DNA of 64,000 nucleotides, from NCBI GenBank assembly GCA_001557505.1, contig LSAX01000001.1, forward strand, positions 1,550,001-1,614,000. Direction: 5' to 3'. Positions 46,306 through 57,786 of the stretch are shown one piece after another; positions within the stretch are counted from its first letter, which is position 1; each line of letters begins with the position of its first letter. The position numbers and the translations under genes are program-made. This DNA comes from Reticulascus tulasneorum (lineage: Eukaryota > Ascomycota > Sordariomycetes > Glomerellales > Reticulascaceae). The notes under the pieces were generated by a model, which saw only the letters and a list, made by a program, of their open reading frames with translations, ran no database searches and was not told where the DNA came from.

Positions 46306-46442
46306 TGCGCGGTGCCGGATTCGAACCAGAGTCGTTTGCGCGTCAGTTTCCCCGTCGAGAAACCTGTTGGGAAAGGATACTTACTTCTGCCTTTTCTTCA
46401 AGATATGGGAGGGCAACGAGTTAACCACTACTCCAACCGCGC
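46306..46442 (-). tRNA. tRNA-Gly(CCC) candidate with a ~64-nt intron
   Basis: The two ends form a perfect 7-bp acceptor stem, GCGCGGT with ACCGCGC, plus discriminator A. A 4-bp D stem (GAGT/ACTC) encloses AGTGGTTA, giving a good A box (TGGAGTAGTGG). The B box GGTTCGAATCC is perfect. After the anticodon-stem strand TTGCC comes CTCCCA, so U33 is present and positions 34-36 read CCC (Gly). A 64-nt intron after position 37 gives a 73-nt mature tRNA; the intron contains GACGGGG, which could pair with the CCC anticodon as in many tRNA introns. Imperfections are one mismatch each at the ends of the anticodon stem (C31-C39) and T stem (T49-C65). A T5 terminator lies downstream. It is probably functional but could be decaying. 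Confidence 0.68.
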
Positions 46443-47732
46443 TTTTGATCGAAAGTTGCGGATTCCCCTGATATTTGCCACTATAAGGCGCGCAGCGGGC
46501 GGTGTGGCACGCTCGATACCGAACTTGAAGACATCGTCGATGGCGGGAACAAGTCAGTGGTGAACGAAGATGGAGCTCGTCGACTTTGCTTGTAAGTGAT
46601 ACAGCAGCGCCAGTTCGCACATTAACCGGTTACGTGAACGGCTGTATCTTTGAGCAACCCGCCGCCGTACAAAAAGGCATTACTCCATAGTCACTGGCTT
46701 GACGCTGCTCTCTTGTTTGGTGCTTATGGATGAGTTCATCTTAGATTTAGAGTCCTCGATTTCCGTGGCATGTCCAACAAGGGCCGCTCCTACTCAACAT
46801 CTAGCCGCATAGGCTGCCGACGGCTTCTTGCATACTGCATGCGAGAAAGGCTCGCAACAAGCACCTCAGCAGCCGGCGGTGTTTGCAGCAGCATTGCAGA
46901 GATTTCCTAATCATGTCCGCCGAGATCCAAATGGGAACGAGCAAGTGCTTTCTTACGTGGCTTGGGGACAGAGCAATGGCTCACTCTCTCTTTCGTGCCA
47001 GATATGGATAGCGAGCCGTCGGAATTTCTGGAGAAACTGCAACAAGGAGACCGAACATCAAAACCCAATGACTGACTCAGTCCGAGATAGCAGAAAGCTG
47101 TCGCCGGTGCTAAATTGGTCGTTAATTATCAACTTGAGCCTTACCAGGTGTTCAGGAGGTTTCGTCCAGCATCCAAAGCTTGAGCCAAGGAACGCAAGGC
47201 CACGGTGTGCCAGTGCCCTACAATACTTCGTGCAATTTGACGCGAGTTTCCACCAGAACCAGAGACTGAACGGCGTTTGTCAGCGTAGCAGAGACTTGCG
47301 CCAGCCATCTGACGGTTTTAATCGCATGGGCTATAGTGCCAACAGAATCGGTTTCTTGCAGTAATTGGTCGGGCAAGTGAGGCAGAGACTATAACTCGTT
47401 GCGTCTTGGCCAGATTAATGTCTTGCAATGAAACGAAACACGGAGAGAGGGTTTTGCTAATCGATAGGGAGATTCATCTTCCCCGGAAACCAAAAATGTA
47501 GAAATTCCAGCTATGATTCCGTGTTCGGCTCCGACACAAATCGGCTGACGTATTGGCTTAGCTCAACACTATGAAGTATGTTCTTATAGATCCTTATTGA
47601 CGATCCTGCTCACATCAGTAAACCCAGATGAAGGTGCCCAGCCTGCTTGCTATGGCCGTGATTCGGGGTTCTGTGCTTGGTCTAACAAGCATGACAAGAG
47701 TAGGAATGAGCCACATGACGACCCGAAGTCAA

Positions 47733-47774
47733 GTTATTTGATTGCTGTTATTTGATTGCTGTTATTTGACTGCT
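47733..47774 (+). repeat. Tandem repeat, 14-bp unit GTTATTTGATTGCT x3
   Basis: Three head-to-tail copies; the third carries C instead of T at position 10. Confidence 0.92.
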
Positions 47775-48315
47775 GTGACGCATACGAGGAGCAAAGCAGC
47801 GCGCGCTCTTTGAAACTTGAACAGGGACTACCAGTATTTCCACCTGACGATATTGCCATGTCTGCGATGCACACTTATTCGGTAGAGTAGTCGTAGCCCC
47901 TCAGGATCAATCAAACCGAATATCCAATTGGAGATACAAACAAGATCCGAGAGGCATGACGGGTAGAACCATACATGAGAGGACAATAGAGGAATGGTCT
48001 CTTATTGGATGGGGCTTAAAGTTCCCAAACACCACAGATCACTTTACCTGGCTAGCCCGTTTCGATCAACTGGCACTCGCGGCGCTGGGATGTCCCCGCC
48101 CCGCCCCCTGCCTGGCGTGCAGGCAATTTGCGGAGGGATCCCAGCAGCCCATCGCCCCATAATTACCTCCCGTCCTGAAAGAGGGCTGAGACCCCTAAAG
48201 ACTTCACTTCATCTCGACGACCGACTCTCCCCCCGTCAGCTTTTCGGTGATCCTCAGCAGAGAGAGCATGTCTCAGTACCCTTGATTTGGCCATTCCTAC
48301 CGCAAATCAGTCACG

Positions 48316-50293
48316 ATGGGCTTAGGCGTCTTGGAGTCGCGAGCGTTGGACAATGTTCCAGGTAAATCAGAACCCATAACTTGCTCGGCCGCGCCTTCCG
48401 AGACGCGAAGCCGCGGCGTGAGGTCTCGAGCTTCAGACTAACCACATCACCGCAATTCAGGCACGACTCGCTACTTCGAGGATCCAGAGGTATCAGGCGT
48501 TGTTACGGGCGATCATCATGGGCATCATGGGCTGAAGTACGACACGAGCGGCAAAGTGCCCATTATTCTCGTAAGTCTCCGCCGGAACCCGCCCAAACCC
48601 CCCATCCATCTCTTGATCCTAACCGGCCGACAACAGATTCCCCAACCGTCCGACGACCCGAACGACCCTCTCAACTGGCCCCTCTGGAAACGAGACCTCA
48701 TCACCTTCATCCTGTCCCTAACGGCCATCTTCGCCACCGCCCTCGGTCCCATCCTCGCCGCGAACACAGTCACAATCGCGTTCCTCTTCGCTAGGACTTT
48801 CACGGACGTCGCACTGCTCACGGGGTACTTCCTCCTGGGTGTCGGCGGCGCGGCCGTCTTCTTTGTCCCCTCGGCCCGCGTCTGGGGCAAACGCCACCTC
48901 TTCATTCTCGGCATCCTCCTCCTGATCGGATCAAGCGCATGGGCTGGCGCCGTCGGCACCGACTACAACTCGCTCGTCGGCGCGCGTGTGGTGCAGGGCA
49001 TTGGCTGCGCGCCCTTCGAGACGCTTGTGAACGCCGCGGTGGGAGATCTGTACTACGTGCATGAGCGAGGTTCTCGCATGGCCTTTACGAACTTGGCGGT
49101 GTTCGGCGGCGCATTCTTCACGCCGATTGTGGTGGGCAAGATCACGGAAAGCATTGGTTGGTGGTGGACTTTCTATCTGGAAGCCATCTTCTGCGCGATT
49201 ATGCTGCCGGCCGTGTTCTTCCTCTGCCCAGAGACGGCGTACCGGCGGGATATGGCACTGAACACTGACATAGTCGCGGCAGATCCGACGGGGCATGCTG
49301 GTCCGCCGGGCTCCGCTTCACATGCGGCGGCCGGGAGCGACACCGAAAAGCAGCTGAATCCACAACCGGCTCCAACGACAGTGGAGAGTCGGGGAGCCAA
49401 CACGCCCAAGAAGACGTTCGTGCAGTCCCTTGCGCTCTTTGATGGCCGCAAGACGGACGAGAGCTACTGGAAGCTCCTCCTCCGACCATTCCCCCTGTTC
49501 GCGCATCCCGCATTGATCTGGGGCTGTCTCATCCAGGGCACCATGATTGGTTGGACTGTCTTTATCGGAGTCATTGTTGCAGCTGTCTTCCTCGGTCCGC
49601 CGTACTACTGGGACGAGGTCAAAGCCGGGTACGCCTATACCGGCCCATTTGTTGGTGCCCTCGTGGGGTTCCTCATCGCGGGCATCTTTTCCGACTGGAG
49701 CGTCAAGTTCATGACGCGGCGGAATAAGGGCATCTACGAACCCGAGTTCCGGATTATCATGGTCCTCCCCATGTTCGTCATCGGCGGCATCGGCTTGTAC
49801 GGCTTCGGGCTGACTGCTGCCGAACTTACCTCGTTCCAAGTTTCTTATGCTGTCCCGTTGGTGTTCTTCGGCTTCGAGGTCGCCGGCATGGTTATTGGCG
49901 CCGTTGCGAGCTCTCTTTACATTGTCGATGCCTACCGTATGTGAGAATGTCCCCACCTTTCAGTTCTGTGACTGACTTTGTCCTCCAGGCGATATGGCCA
50001 TTGAGGGCTTCACTTGCATGATCATCTTCAAGAACTTTTTCAGTTTCGGCTTGACATGGAGCGCATACAATTGGATCATTGATGGCGGTATTAGGCCTAC
50101 TATAATAGCCATATCCAGCGTACAGGTTGTGATCTGCCTGTTGAGTATTCCAATGTGTAAGCATGATCCGGCTCGGTCCTGTCCCCCCTTCCGCACTGCA
50201 GAGATGACTGACAGTCTCTCAGACATATACGGGAAACGTGTCCGTGCCTACTCCCATCAGCATGACCTGCTGAAACTAGTTGGGTTGAGGTGA
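48316..50293 (+). CDS. MFS transporter, DHA1 / polyamine-drug type
   Basis: A plasma-membrane H+ antiporter of the fungal DHA1-like group, usually linked to export of drugs, polyamines or small metabolites. Five exons (48316-48361, 48461-48570, 48637-49936, 49989-50156, 50223-50293) join in frame to 564 residues. The N-terminus MGLGVLESRALDNVPGT-TRYFEDPE and IPQPSDDPNDPLNWPLWKRD are signatures of this group. About 12 TM segments are visible, six before and six after a hydrophilic loop near residues 285-330 (HAAAGSDTEKQLNPQ...). The loop-2/3 motif is ARVWGKRHLF, and motif-C-like residues are in GCAPFETLVNAAVGD. The end SIPMYIYGKRVRAYSHQHD is typical. A leader-like segment and the first two small exons lie in CT-rich DNA. 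The substrate cannot be inferred. The gene converges on the GH5 gene. Confidence 0.9.
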
Positions 50294-50654
50294 TCAGAGT
50301 TGATTATTTATGCTGGTTCATGATTATATAGCATTGGCGCTTAATGGTCGGCGACCAATGCGAAGCAACAGTATGTATTGGGTAGTTGCACACTAATGTT
50401 GAGTAATATCGTATGGCGCTATGGAGGAGCTGTATCAAGACCTTCCTCGATATTAACGAATGCTTGTTCATGTAATAGTGCTGCCCCATTTCCCCTACTG
50501 CCGCTTGTGAGAGCTAGACAATGAAGTTGCTGGCTATGGAATCCCGCAAACTCCCGGCACCATTTGCCAATTAGCCTACCATAATTGCTCTATACGCAAA
50601 ATTATGCTCCCGGAGCTACTGGTCTTCGAGTAGTTCAACACCTCAAACCGCAGT
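50294..50654. other. Convergent intergenic region (MFS / GH5)
   Basis: 361 bases of AT-rich 3' flanking DNA shared by two convergent genes. No gene or clear structure seen. Confidence 0.6.
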
Positions 50655-52090
50655 TCAACACGACACCGAAGGTAGAGCCGCATCGGCTCTGAGCTCAATG
50701 CCTTGGCTCATGGCCGTGAGATGCTTCCTAACAAGCTTGATCCGGCCATTGATGTACTCTGAATTTGCGGGATTACCGTATGACATCGTGAAGCCGTCAG
50801 TATGGTTGACCCATTGCTATTCCCGTTTGTCAGACACGATGACGCGGACGAGAAGGAAGGGAGATAAAAGGGGATGATCGGAGCATAAGGGCTGCTGCCA
50901 ATGTAAAGTGACAGGACAGCTAAGAAGATGGCGGCAGTGGGGAAAATGCGGATTGAGCGTCGAAAAGGGGGCATGTCTTACATTGCAGTTGGGAACATTG
51001 CGACCGAACAGGCTCCAAAACGTAGAACCAACAGCGATATCGCTATTCTCAATGATCTTATACCAAGCTGCGAGGTCATCGCCTCTAGTGGCCGAGCCAC
51101 CATTGTTGCCTATCCAGTCGTACTCCCCCGCAAAATACGGCTTGTTCACCGTCTTCATCAACGCAAGATCGCTTTCCAGCTTGCTAATGCTGATGGGGTA
51201 GTAGTGGTTCGAATAGATGTCCACCTCCTCGATGGGGAAATGCGTCCTGTTGATGCCATACGTGCCGTCGACGAATAGCTTTTTCGGGGCGAGCGACTTG
51301 ACGTATTTGGCAATGTCCTCGACCCAGTGGGCGGGGCAGTTCATGTCGCCCCATATTGGTCCCAGCAGCTCGTTGCCCGATTCAATGGCGAATATCGTTG
51401 GATCGTCGGCATAAGAGATGTTGGTGTACTGGTTCACGTGGGTGAGTAGCTTGGAGATGAACCACTTGAAGGAGGCTACTATCTCCGGGTTTTCGTAGAA
51501 CTGCTGGACTTGCGGGTTGTTGGCATCCTTGGCCTGGGTGAAGTTGTACCCGGCCCATCTCAGGAAGTCAAATTTCCCTCCGTGATAGTAGTCCTAGAGC
51601 CGGATCAGGGTAGCACACGAGAATAGACCGGACCACTTACATAATTATCGACGAGAGGTACCATCAGTCTGATACCATGCTCCCTAGCCTGGTATACCGC
51701 CCAGTCGATGGTGTCGAATGCATCTTCGTTGATGACGCCTGGGGCGGGCATAACGCTTAAAGGATTGCCGGTGTTGGACCCAAGGGTGTGAGCCCGAATC
51801 ATCGTTGCCCCCATCGCTTTCATGATCTCCATGATCTCCGTGATCCGGCCCTTGGTTGGATAGCTTGCCTTCAGTCGTTCATAGTACGGTTCACCAGGCG
51901 GAGGCAGGACGTTCTCGTCGAGCCCAAGCCAGTATACATTAGCACCAACTGCTTTCCACCTTGTGCCATTGAGAAGAAGACTAGAGCCCTCTCGGGTGAC
52001 GGGCATGTCTCTGATATCTTCATAGATAGACTGGCCATTAATCGGTGCTGCCATAGCCAGTGAGGCCACGGTGAGCATAGAAAGTTTCAT
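50655..52090 (-). CDS. Secreted glycoside hydrolase family 5 enzyme, endo-beta-mannanase-like
   Basis: Three exons on the minus strand (52090-51641, 51593-50982, 50816-50655; introns of 47 and 165 nt, both phase 0) encode 407 residues. A signal peptide (MKLSMLTVASLAMAAPINGQ) is followed by a GH5 TIM barrel. Family landmarks are KAVGANVYWLGLDEN (strand 1), MGATMIRAHTLG, GNELLGP with the acid/base Glu near residue 225, SNHYYP, and FAGEYDW with the nucleophile Glu near 307, then GSTFWSLFGRNVPNCN, typical of fungal mannanase-like GH5 proteins. All catalytic residues are present, so an active extracellular beta-mannan-degrading enzyme is likely, though other beta-glycans are possible. The last exon (QWVNHTDGFTMSYGN) completes the usual C-terminal strand. 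TATAAG lies about 65 bases upstream. Confidence 0.9.
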
Positions 52091-53077
52091 GATGGTCTAA
52101 CACGCACGAGGAAGAATGAGATTCCCATATAGCGTGCCACTCGGGGGCATCCCATCTTATAAGCATGGCGGAAGCCCCATCATCTCGATGGCAGCAGGAA
52201 GTGGTACGGGGTTGTAGAGCGGAGTGCAAATGGGATACCTCAAGCTGTTTGGGTGGTGACATTGAAACACCGTCAACCTCGGTGGTAGTAACATGTCACT
52301 CGCGTGGAGCACCTGAAATGCAGCCTGGGGATCTCCAGAATGGGGAAAATAGAGCCGCGAGGCTGATGATCTCGACGGCGGAGGGGGCATCTCCGTGAAC
52401 TGGTTTGGTGAGGGGACAGCTAGACAGGGCTTGGGGGTCGAACATCGAAGCTCACTATGATTGCGACCTTACATGAGGGTACCTCAATTCGGTAAATTAG
52501 GATCGTTGCTGATTGTGGTCGGTGTTGGGCTATTAGTTGTAGTGGAGCGAATAGTCCGGAGCTGGGTTGTGAGAAAGGCGCGTTGAACCAAGTGGCATAT
52601 GATCTGGCAGCCTTCAACACTGTCAAATATCCTACCAGACAAGCTCTAGATATATGCAATGAAGCTCAATTGAGGATGTTGGTGGATAGATCCCGCAGCC
52701 CCAATCGTTCGACTGCTGCTAGAAGTATTGGTCGTGCTACGCTCTTAACCACGTTACTAAGTGAGTGTCACTTACACGGCAATTTGAGGCCAAGAGAATA
52801 ATGAATCCGGGGTAAGTAACAGGGACGGGTGGGCGGCTGGCCTGAAGTGCCAAAACCAATCGCCTAAAATGCACTGGCTGAAGCGCTGGGGTTTGTGCTA
52901 GGGGTCACTACAGTACTTACATCAGCTGCCTACCCTTACCAAATCAGACCGAGCGGGATGATCCGTGGAGGTGGAGGTGCAGGTGGAGCTTCGCCAACTG
53001 TCCACCGCACGAGGACACTCCCCCAGACTCCCAACCCACATTGCCAGGCTTTTGAGAGCTTTGTAGATGCCAGCACA
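52091..53077. promoter_or_regulatory. Divergent promoter region (GH5 / PER1)
   Basis: About 1 kb between two genes transcribed away from each other. The GH5 side has a TATA box. The PER1 side has GGTGGAGGTGCAGGTGGAG just before the start. Small frames inside have no coding character. Confidence 0.5.
52156..52163 (-). promoter_or_regulatory. TATA box of the GH5 gene
   Basis: The palindrome CTTATAAG sits 65-70 bases upstream of the GH5 start codon on its strand, the expected distance for a fungal TATA element with a short leader. Confidence 0.5.
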
Positions 53078-54273
53078 ATGCCCGCACGACAAGCGGGGAG
53101 GAGACACTTGGCGCCGCTCCTTGTCTTCCTGACAGTGCTTCTCTGCTTCGCCGTCACAGCTGAGGCTTCGTACGGCGACCGTCTGCCCGAATTCAGAGAA
53201 TGTGTCGATGTTCGTGCCGCCTTGAGTCCCACCACCTGTCCCTCCGCCATGTCTCTAGCTTGAAAACACTGACACGGCCCATTCTCCAGATCTGCAAGAA
53301 TGAAAACTGCGGTCCGGGCAAAGACCACACTCCAATCCGTAAGTTTGTCCTCCGAACCGACCGAGCTTCAGCTCCCGCTCACACGGGCTAGCCTTCCTCC
53401 ACCGTCTCCTCCTCTGGACCTGCAGCTCCGAATGCGACTACACATGCCAACACATAATCACGAACCGCCGCGTCGCCTCCAACGAGCAAATCGTCCAGTT
53501 CCATGGAAAATGGCCCTTCCACCGCTTCCTCGGCATGCAGGAGCCCTTCAGTGTGCTCTTCAGCGTGGGTAATTTCTGGGCGCACTACGACGGCCTCGCC
53601 AAGATGCGGTCCAGCATACCGGCGTCCTACCCCCTGCGGCTGTGGTACGAGTGGCTTGCGCTCGTGGGAATGGCTTCGTGGTTCTTCAGCGCCATCTTCC
53701 ACACCCGGGACTTCCAGGTCACGGAACAGTTGGATTACTTCGCGGCCGGCGCGAGCGTGCTGTATGGGCTGTACTATACGGCTATTCGGATCTTCAGGCT
53801 CGATCGGGCGACGCCGAGGAGGCGGTCGGTGTTGAGAGCCTGGTCATTGCTGTGTGTTCTGTTGTATACATGCCATGTGGCGTACTTGAAAGGCGTGCGA
53901 TGGGATTACGGGTATAACATGACGGCCAATGTCGTTATTGGCATGATACAGAATGTCTTGTGGGTTTGGTTCAGTTACAACAAATATCGCGAATCCCACC
54001 GCGCTTGGGCAATTTGGCCTAGTATTGTGGTCGCCTCCGTCATCACGGTCATGAGCCTCGAGTTGTTCGACTTCCCACCAGCTTGGGGCAGTCTAGACGC
54101 CCATAGTTTGTGGCACCTTGGCACAATTGCCCCGACCGTTCTATGGTACAAGTAAGTCGAAGCCTCTCGTACGCCACGTATGGACGGCGGCCGTGTGGCT
54201 AATACTATTGCACAGCTTCCTTGTCAAGGACGCCCAAGATGACATGGCAGGAAGCCAGAGGCTGAAAGCTTAG
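53078..54273 (+). CDS. PER1: PER1/PGAP3-like GPI-anchor lipid-remodelling protein
   Basis: PER1 (PGAP3) is an ER multi-spanning protein needed to remove the sn-2 acyl chain of GPI anchors. Exons 53078-53209, 53290-53338, 53392-54151 and 54216-54273 join in frame to 332 residues. A signal peptide (LAPLLVFLTVLLCFAVTAEA) leads to a luminal Cys-rich part: ECVD-ICKNENCGPG and TCSSECDYTCQH. The CREST-superfamily core follows: GKWPFHRFLGMQEPFSVLFS, then SWFFSAIFHTRDF with the conserved Ser and His, LDYFAAG with Asp, and DAHSLWHLGTIAP with paired His near the C-terminus, so the expected catalytic set is intact. About seven TM segments are visible. The first donor (GTTCGT) is non-consensus, but the join restores the family's Cys spacing. 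Confidence 0.92.
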
Positions 54274-54676
54274 GCAGTTAGACCAAGTCAGGGGAGATGC
54301 TCACCGTCCGCGGAGCGTTGCTGAAGTCGATTTATGGATGGAAAGCCAGCTTTGGACTCGTATACCCGGTGTTGATTTGATTGATAGGACGAGGAAACCC
54401 GTGACATAGCAAATTCGCAAGCTTGCGCCTACAGATACATGGAGGCGGCGAGCTCTTGCCAGCGCAAATGATCATTCTTGCCCGAATGTAGTGCAAGCGA
54501 GGGAAGCTTCGGGGCATAAACGAGTCTATATCTGGTGTACTCTGCTATGTTCAGTTGGAGGTAGTGAAAGAGAGGAGAAGATGAATAGGAGAATCCCCGT
54601 GCAGACAAATATGATTTCCGTCTCTCCATCTGAAGACTCCTAACGCGTTTCTCAATTCCAGTATATCCTCTGCTCC
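54274..54676. other. Convergent intergenic region (PER1 / ATG33-like)
   Basis: 403 bases of 3' flanking sequence for two convergent genes. Nothing else seen. Confidence 0.6.
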
Positions 54677-55504
54677 TTAGATCTCAAATACGATAGTCTC
54701 GCTCTGGAAGACTTGCACCGCACCATCTCCCCAGATGCCAACAACAGCCATCAAAAAGCCGACAGATGCGATGGCGGTTTGCACAAACTGCGTCCTCAAG
54801 AACCCTTCGACCTCGCCCCTCAATTCCTCCCCATTCAGCTGCTCGTCCTCGATCTCCTCACCGCTCACGCTCGCGCCTTCACTGTGCGAGTCGCCCAAAA
54901 CCTCGTAGCTCGCCTCCATGCGGGCGGCGCGGGCGGCCCTAGCGGCCTGTCGGTCTCTTCGGGCCTGCTGTCTGGCGGCCGATGCCTGAGCAGAGGTCTC
55001 GGAGGGCTTGAGGACGTATGGTGTGATTTGCTCCGCAAGTCCAGACGTCAGGGCCAGGACGGAGGTGTAGAGGAGATACGGGTGACGGTGGGAGCGCGGG
55101 GAGAAGATGTAGGCTAGTATTAGCGCCGAGGTTGAGACACCGGTCAGGATGCGGAGTTGGGTTGTCGCTTTCGAGAAGAGATCTTGGAAGGCTCGACTGG
55201 CAGAGGATGCCGTTGGGAGGGTAAGGATCGTGGGAACTGTCACAGTCGCCAAGGAGTACGAAAGGCCCTGCTCTTAGTTAGCCACTGCTCTGATCTGACC
55301 GACATGAGACAATTGGAATATCTCGCTCCATCAATCCGACTCAGAATTAATTCGGAATTCGGTGCGGGGAGGAGGGAATTGGTGGCAAACGCGGCAGCTG
55401 CCTATCTTCTGCGGCGCCGACGGTGTAGGAGCACAACTTACGGTCAGAAGACCGAGGGAAACAGTTCCCACGAACTTCAGGAGCGAAACCCCTTTGGAGG
55501 TCAT
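54677..55504 (-). CDS. ATG33: ATG33/SCM4-like small membrane protein
   Basis: Two exons on the minus strand (55504-55442 and 55267-54677; 174-nt phase-0 intron) encode 217 residues. The start MTSKGVSLLKFVGTVSLGLLT-GLSYSLATVTVPTILTLPTA matches from memory the conserved N-terminus of fungal proteins annotated as autophagy-related protein 33, an outer mitochondrial membrane protein needed for mitophagy in yeast. Hydrophobic segments lie at VGTVSLGLLTGLSYSLA, LTGVSTSALILAYIF, YLLYTSVLALTSGLA and FVQTAIASVGFLMAVVGIW. A charged, Ala/Arg-rich loop (RQQARRDRQAARAARAARM) and an acidic stretch separate the last two. It shares a 627-bp promoter region with the dienoyl-CoA reductase. The membrane topology is clear; the ATG33 name is a family inference. 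Confidence 0.7.
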
Positions 55505-56131
55505 GGTTGCGGATGGAGTCTGGTGAGGCGTGATGTGGAGGAGGAGGGAGACCAAGTCGGTCAGGCTGGCTGGGTGTGACGATGGTAAAGAGCAAGGTGC
55601 TGAGACGGACCACCCGCGCTCGCCTGAGGAGGGGCTGTTGCTGGTTGGCTAGGATGACATGGGGTAAAGAGCTTAGCTGTGATGCATTTGCACAAATCCG
55701 CTGCAAGTTGGTTTGCTGTGCATTATTTATGGTTGATGCCTGAGATTCCAGGCACAAGAGAGCCAATAGGAAGTCAGATGATGTCAGTTACCGAATTGTC
55801 GCTGATGCCGAGGCTCGCTCGCTGCTGAAGTTCCATCCACGGCGACTTTCGCTGCCCTTTGGCTGGCGCTACGGTACGAGTGCTGCAAACTCCCGAGTCT
55901 CCGTTGGACATCCTTGCACAGGCCCGTCAGAAAGCCTTTTAAATAGTTGCAATCCAGACTGCATTGAGCAAACTTGCTACTGTTCCCTTTTTATCGTTGC
56001 CAACTGTATCTGTCGATTGCGCGCGCTTTTCCCCCATCTGCTGTCTGGACCGCCGAATGCTTAACTGAGCCCTGACCCATCCTCCGTAACGCAGTAACAC
56101 GACTCTCCGTTTGTAGGTCCAAGTCGACACA
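55505..56131. promoter_or_regulatory. Divergent promoter region (ATG33-like / dienoyl-CoA reductase)
   Basis: 627 bases between two divergently transcribed genes, one probably mitochondrial and one peroxisomal. No coding frame is supported, and no single factor-binding site stands out. Confidence 0.5.
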
Positions 56132-57251
56132 ATGCCAGTTCCCGAATCCGAGTACGTCAGCTCAGTGTGGAAGGATGGAATCTTCAGTATGCCCAATCCA
56201 TCTCCATTCTTGCGATTTGAAACTCCGCTGACACTGGATTCTGCGCAGACGGTCGAGTCGCCTTCGTAACGGGAGGTGCAGGTAGCATATGCAGTGCGCA
56301 AACACGAGCGCTCGTCCGACTGGGAGCGAATGCTTGCATTATTGGCCGGAATGTTGAAAAGACAGAGGCGGTGGCAAAGGATATTGCAACGGTGCGACCG
56401 GGAGCAAAAGTTATTGGCATCGGTGGTTGCGACGTACGAAACGTACGTGCTGGCCATCGTGGACACGGTTGGGATATCTAGCTAACTCATGCGCAGCCGC
56501 AAAACTTGCAAGATGCAGCGGATAGGTGCGCAAAGGAGTTGGGAGGCATTGATTTCGTCATGTGAGTTTCCATTGGCCGTGCGATGGCATCATCGCAACA
56601 CTAACGGTCATTCAAAGAGCTGGCGCAGCTGGCAACTTCATTGCGCCGCTCTCCGGGATGAGTCCGAACGCATTCAAGGCCGTGATGGATATCGATGTTC
56701 TGGGTACTTTCAACACTATCAAAGCAACGATACCTTACCTGATCAAGTCCGCCGCTCATAACAAATCAGGCAAGGATGGCTTGACAGGAGGCCGGATCAT
56801 CTACGTCTCAGCAACATTCCACTACACCGGCATGCCACTACAAGCGCACGTCTCCGCCGCCAAAGCCGCCATCGATTCGCTCATGGCATCTGTGACCTTG
56901 GAGTACGGTCCCTTCGGAATCACGAGCAACGTTGTCGCACCCGGCCCCATCAAGGACACCGAGGGCATGAAACGATTAGCGAGCGCCGAGAAAAACCCAG
57001 AGGAAGCCGGCTCATCCATACCCTCAGGACGCTGGGGTGTCGTCAGGGACATCGCAGATGCGACGGTATATTTGTTTAGCGACGCTGGTTCGTATGTAAA
57101 TGGCCAGGTCTTGCCCGTGGATGGCGGCGCTTGGAGACGGCAGGGTTCGCTCGGTGTGGGCTTGGATGAAGGTATGCAGTATCCGGAGTTCCTGTTCAAA
57201 GGCGAGATGTCGAAGCATTTGAAGCAGACGCGAAAGACGGCTAAGTTGTGA
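56132..57251 (+). CDS. SPS19: Peroxisomal 2,4-dienoyl-CoA reductase (SDR family)
   Basis: An NADPH-dependent auxiliary enzyme of beta-oxidation that reduces 2,4-dienoyl-CoA esters from unsaturated fatty acids. Exons 56132-56186, 56249-56442, 56497-56561 and 56618-57251 give 315 residues. The Rossmann motif is VTGGAGSICSAQ, followed by GRN at the cofactor-phosphate site, DFVIAGAAGNFIAPL (the family's variant of NNAG) and MDIDVLGTFNT. The usual SDR YxxxK is replaced by HVSAAKAA: the Tyr is absent and the Lys kept, which is characteristic of peroxisomal dienoyl-CoA reductases. VAPGPIKDTEGMKRL and YVNGQVLPVDGG complete the fold. The C-terminus is AKL, a peroxisomal targeting signal type 1. All junctions are GT-AG and phase-consistent. 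Confidence 0.93.
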
Positions 57252-57786
57252 GGACTGCACTTCTGGCCGAAGCGGGTTGTTTTGTGTTACGGATAGCGGA
57301 AAGACGGAAGCTCTTTCAATCTGTATACTCCTCAAGACATCCTCTGAAAATTCCTCAAAGCTCTGGGGAATATATCACTACCTTACAATGGATTCGGGGA
57401 ATAAGTGGGCTGGCCTCGAGTTCAAGACGCTTGCCAGACCGCATGTTTCTGAAGCAACTATGTATATGAAACTGAAGACATCTGAGGATTTATGCATGCT
57501 TCAATTGAATCTCGCTGTACTGTCGTGGAACATTACGGCAAAATGTTGTGAGTGCAGCTGCTAATGGACAAAACGAGTGGCCATCTTGCATCCACATCGA
57601 TGCGGGACGAACCGATATGTCAAATTTGAGGATCCAATTGTCATCACCTCTGCCCGCTTTGTCATTGTCACTGTCATAAAACGAAATCGACTTAACACTG
57701 CAATCTTCCCCCCAACTAAAACTCATTTAGCTCAATTCCGCTCAGCTGGGTATCGATACAGCCGACAATCGGACAAAATATCCAAC
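57252..57786. other. Intergenic, promoter of riboflavin synthase
   Basis: 535 bases between two same-strand genes. No frame with coding character. The last 60 bases form an A/C-rich leader. Confidence 0.6.

Larger units (their letters stand above)
45760..48315. other. 2.5-kb intergenic region containing a tRNA gene
   Basis: Apart from the minus-strand tRNA and its T-run, this holds AT-rich GPCR 3' sequence (45890-46060) and a 14-bp triple repeat (47733-47774). The open frame 46828-47364 (178 codons) has no recognisable features and poor coding character. The last 300 bases are the MFS transporter promoter and leader. Confidence 0.55.

Noticed and set aside
46828..47364. 178-codon frame between the tRNA and the MFS gene
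   Set aside because: Mixed composition with no hydrophobic pattern, motif or supporting splice or promoter signals.
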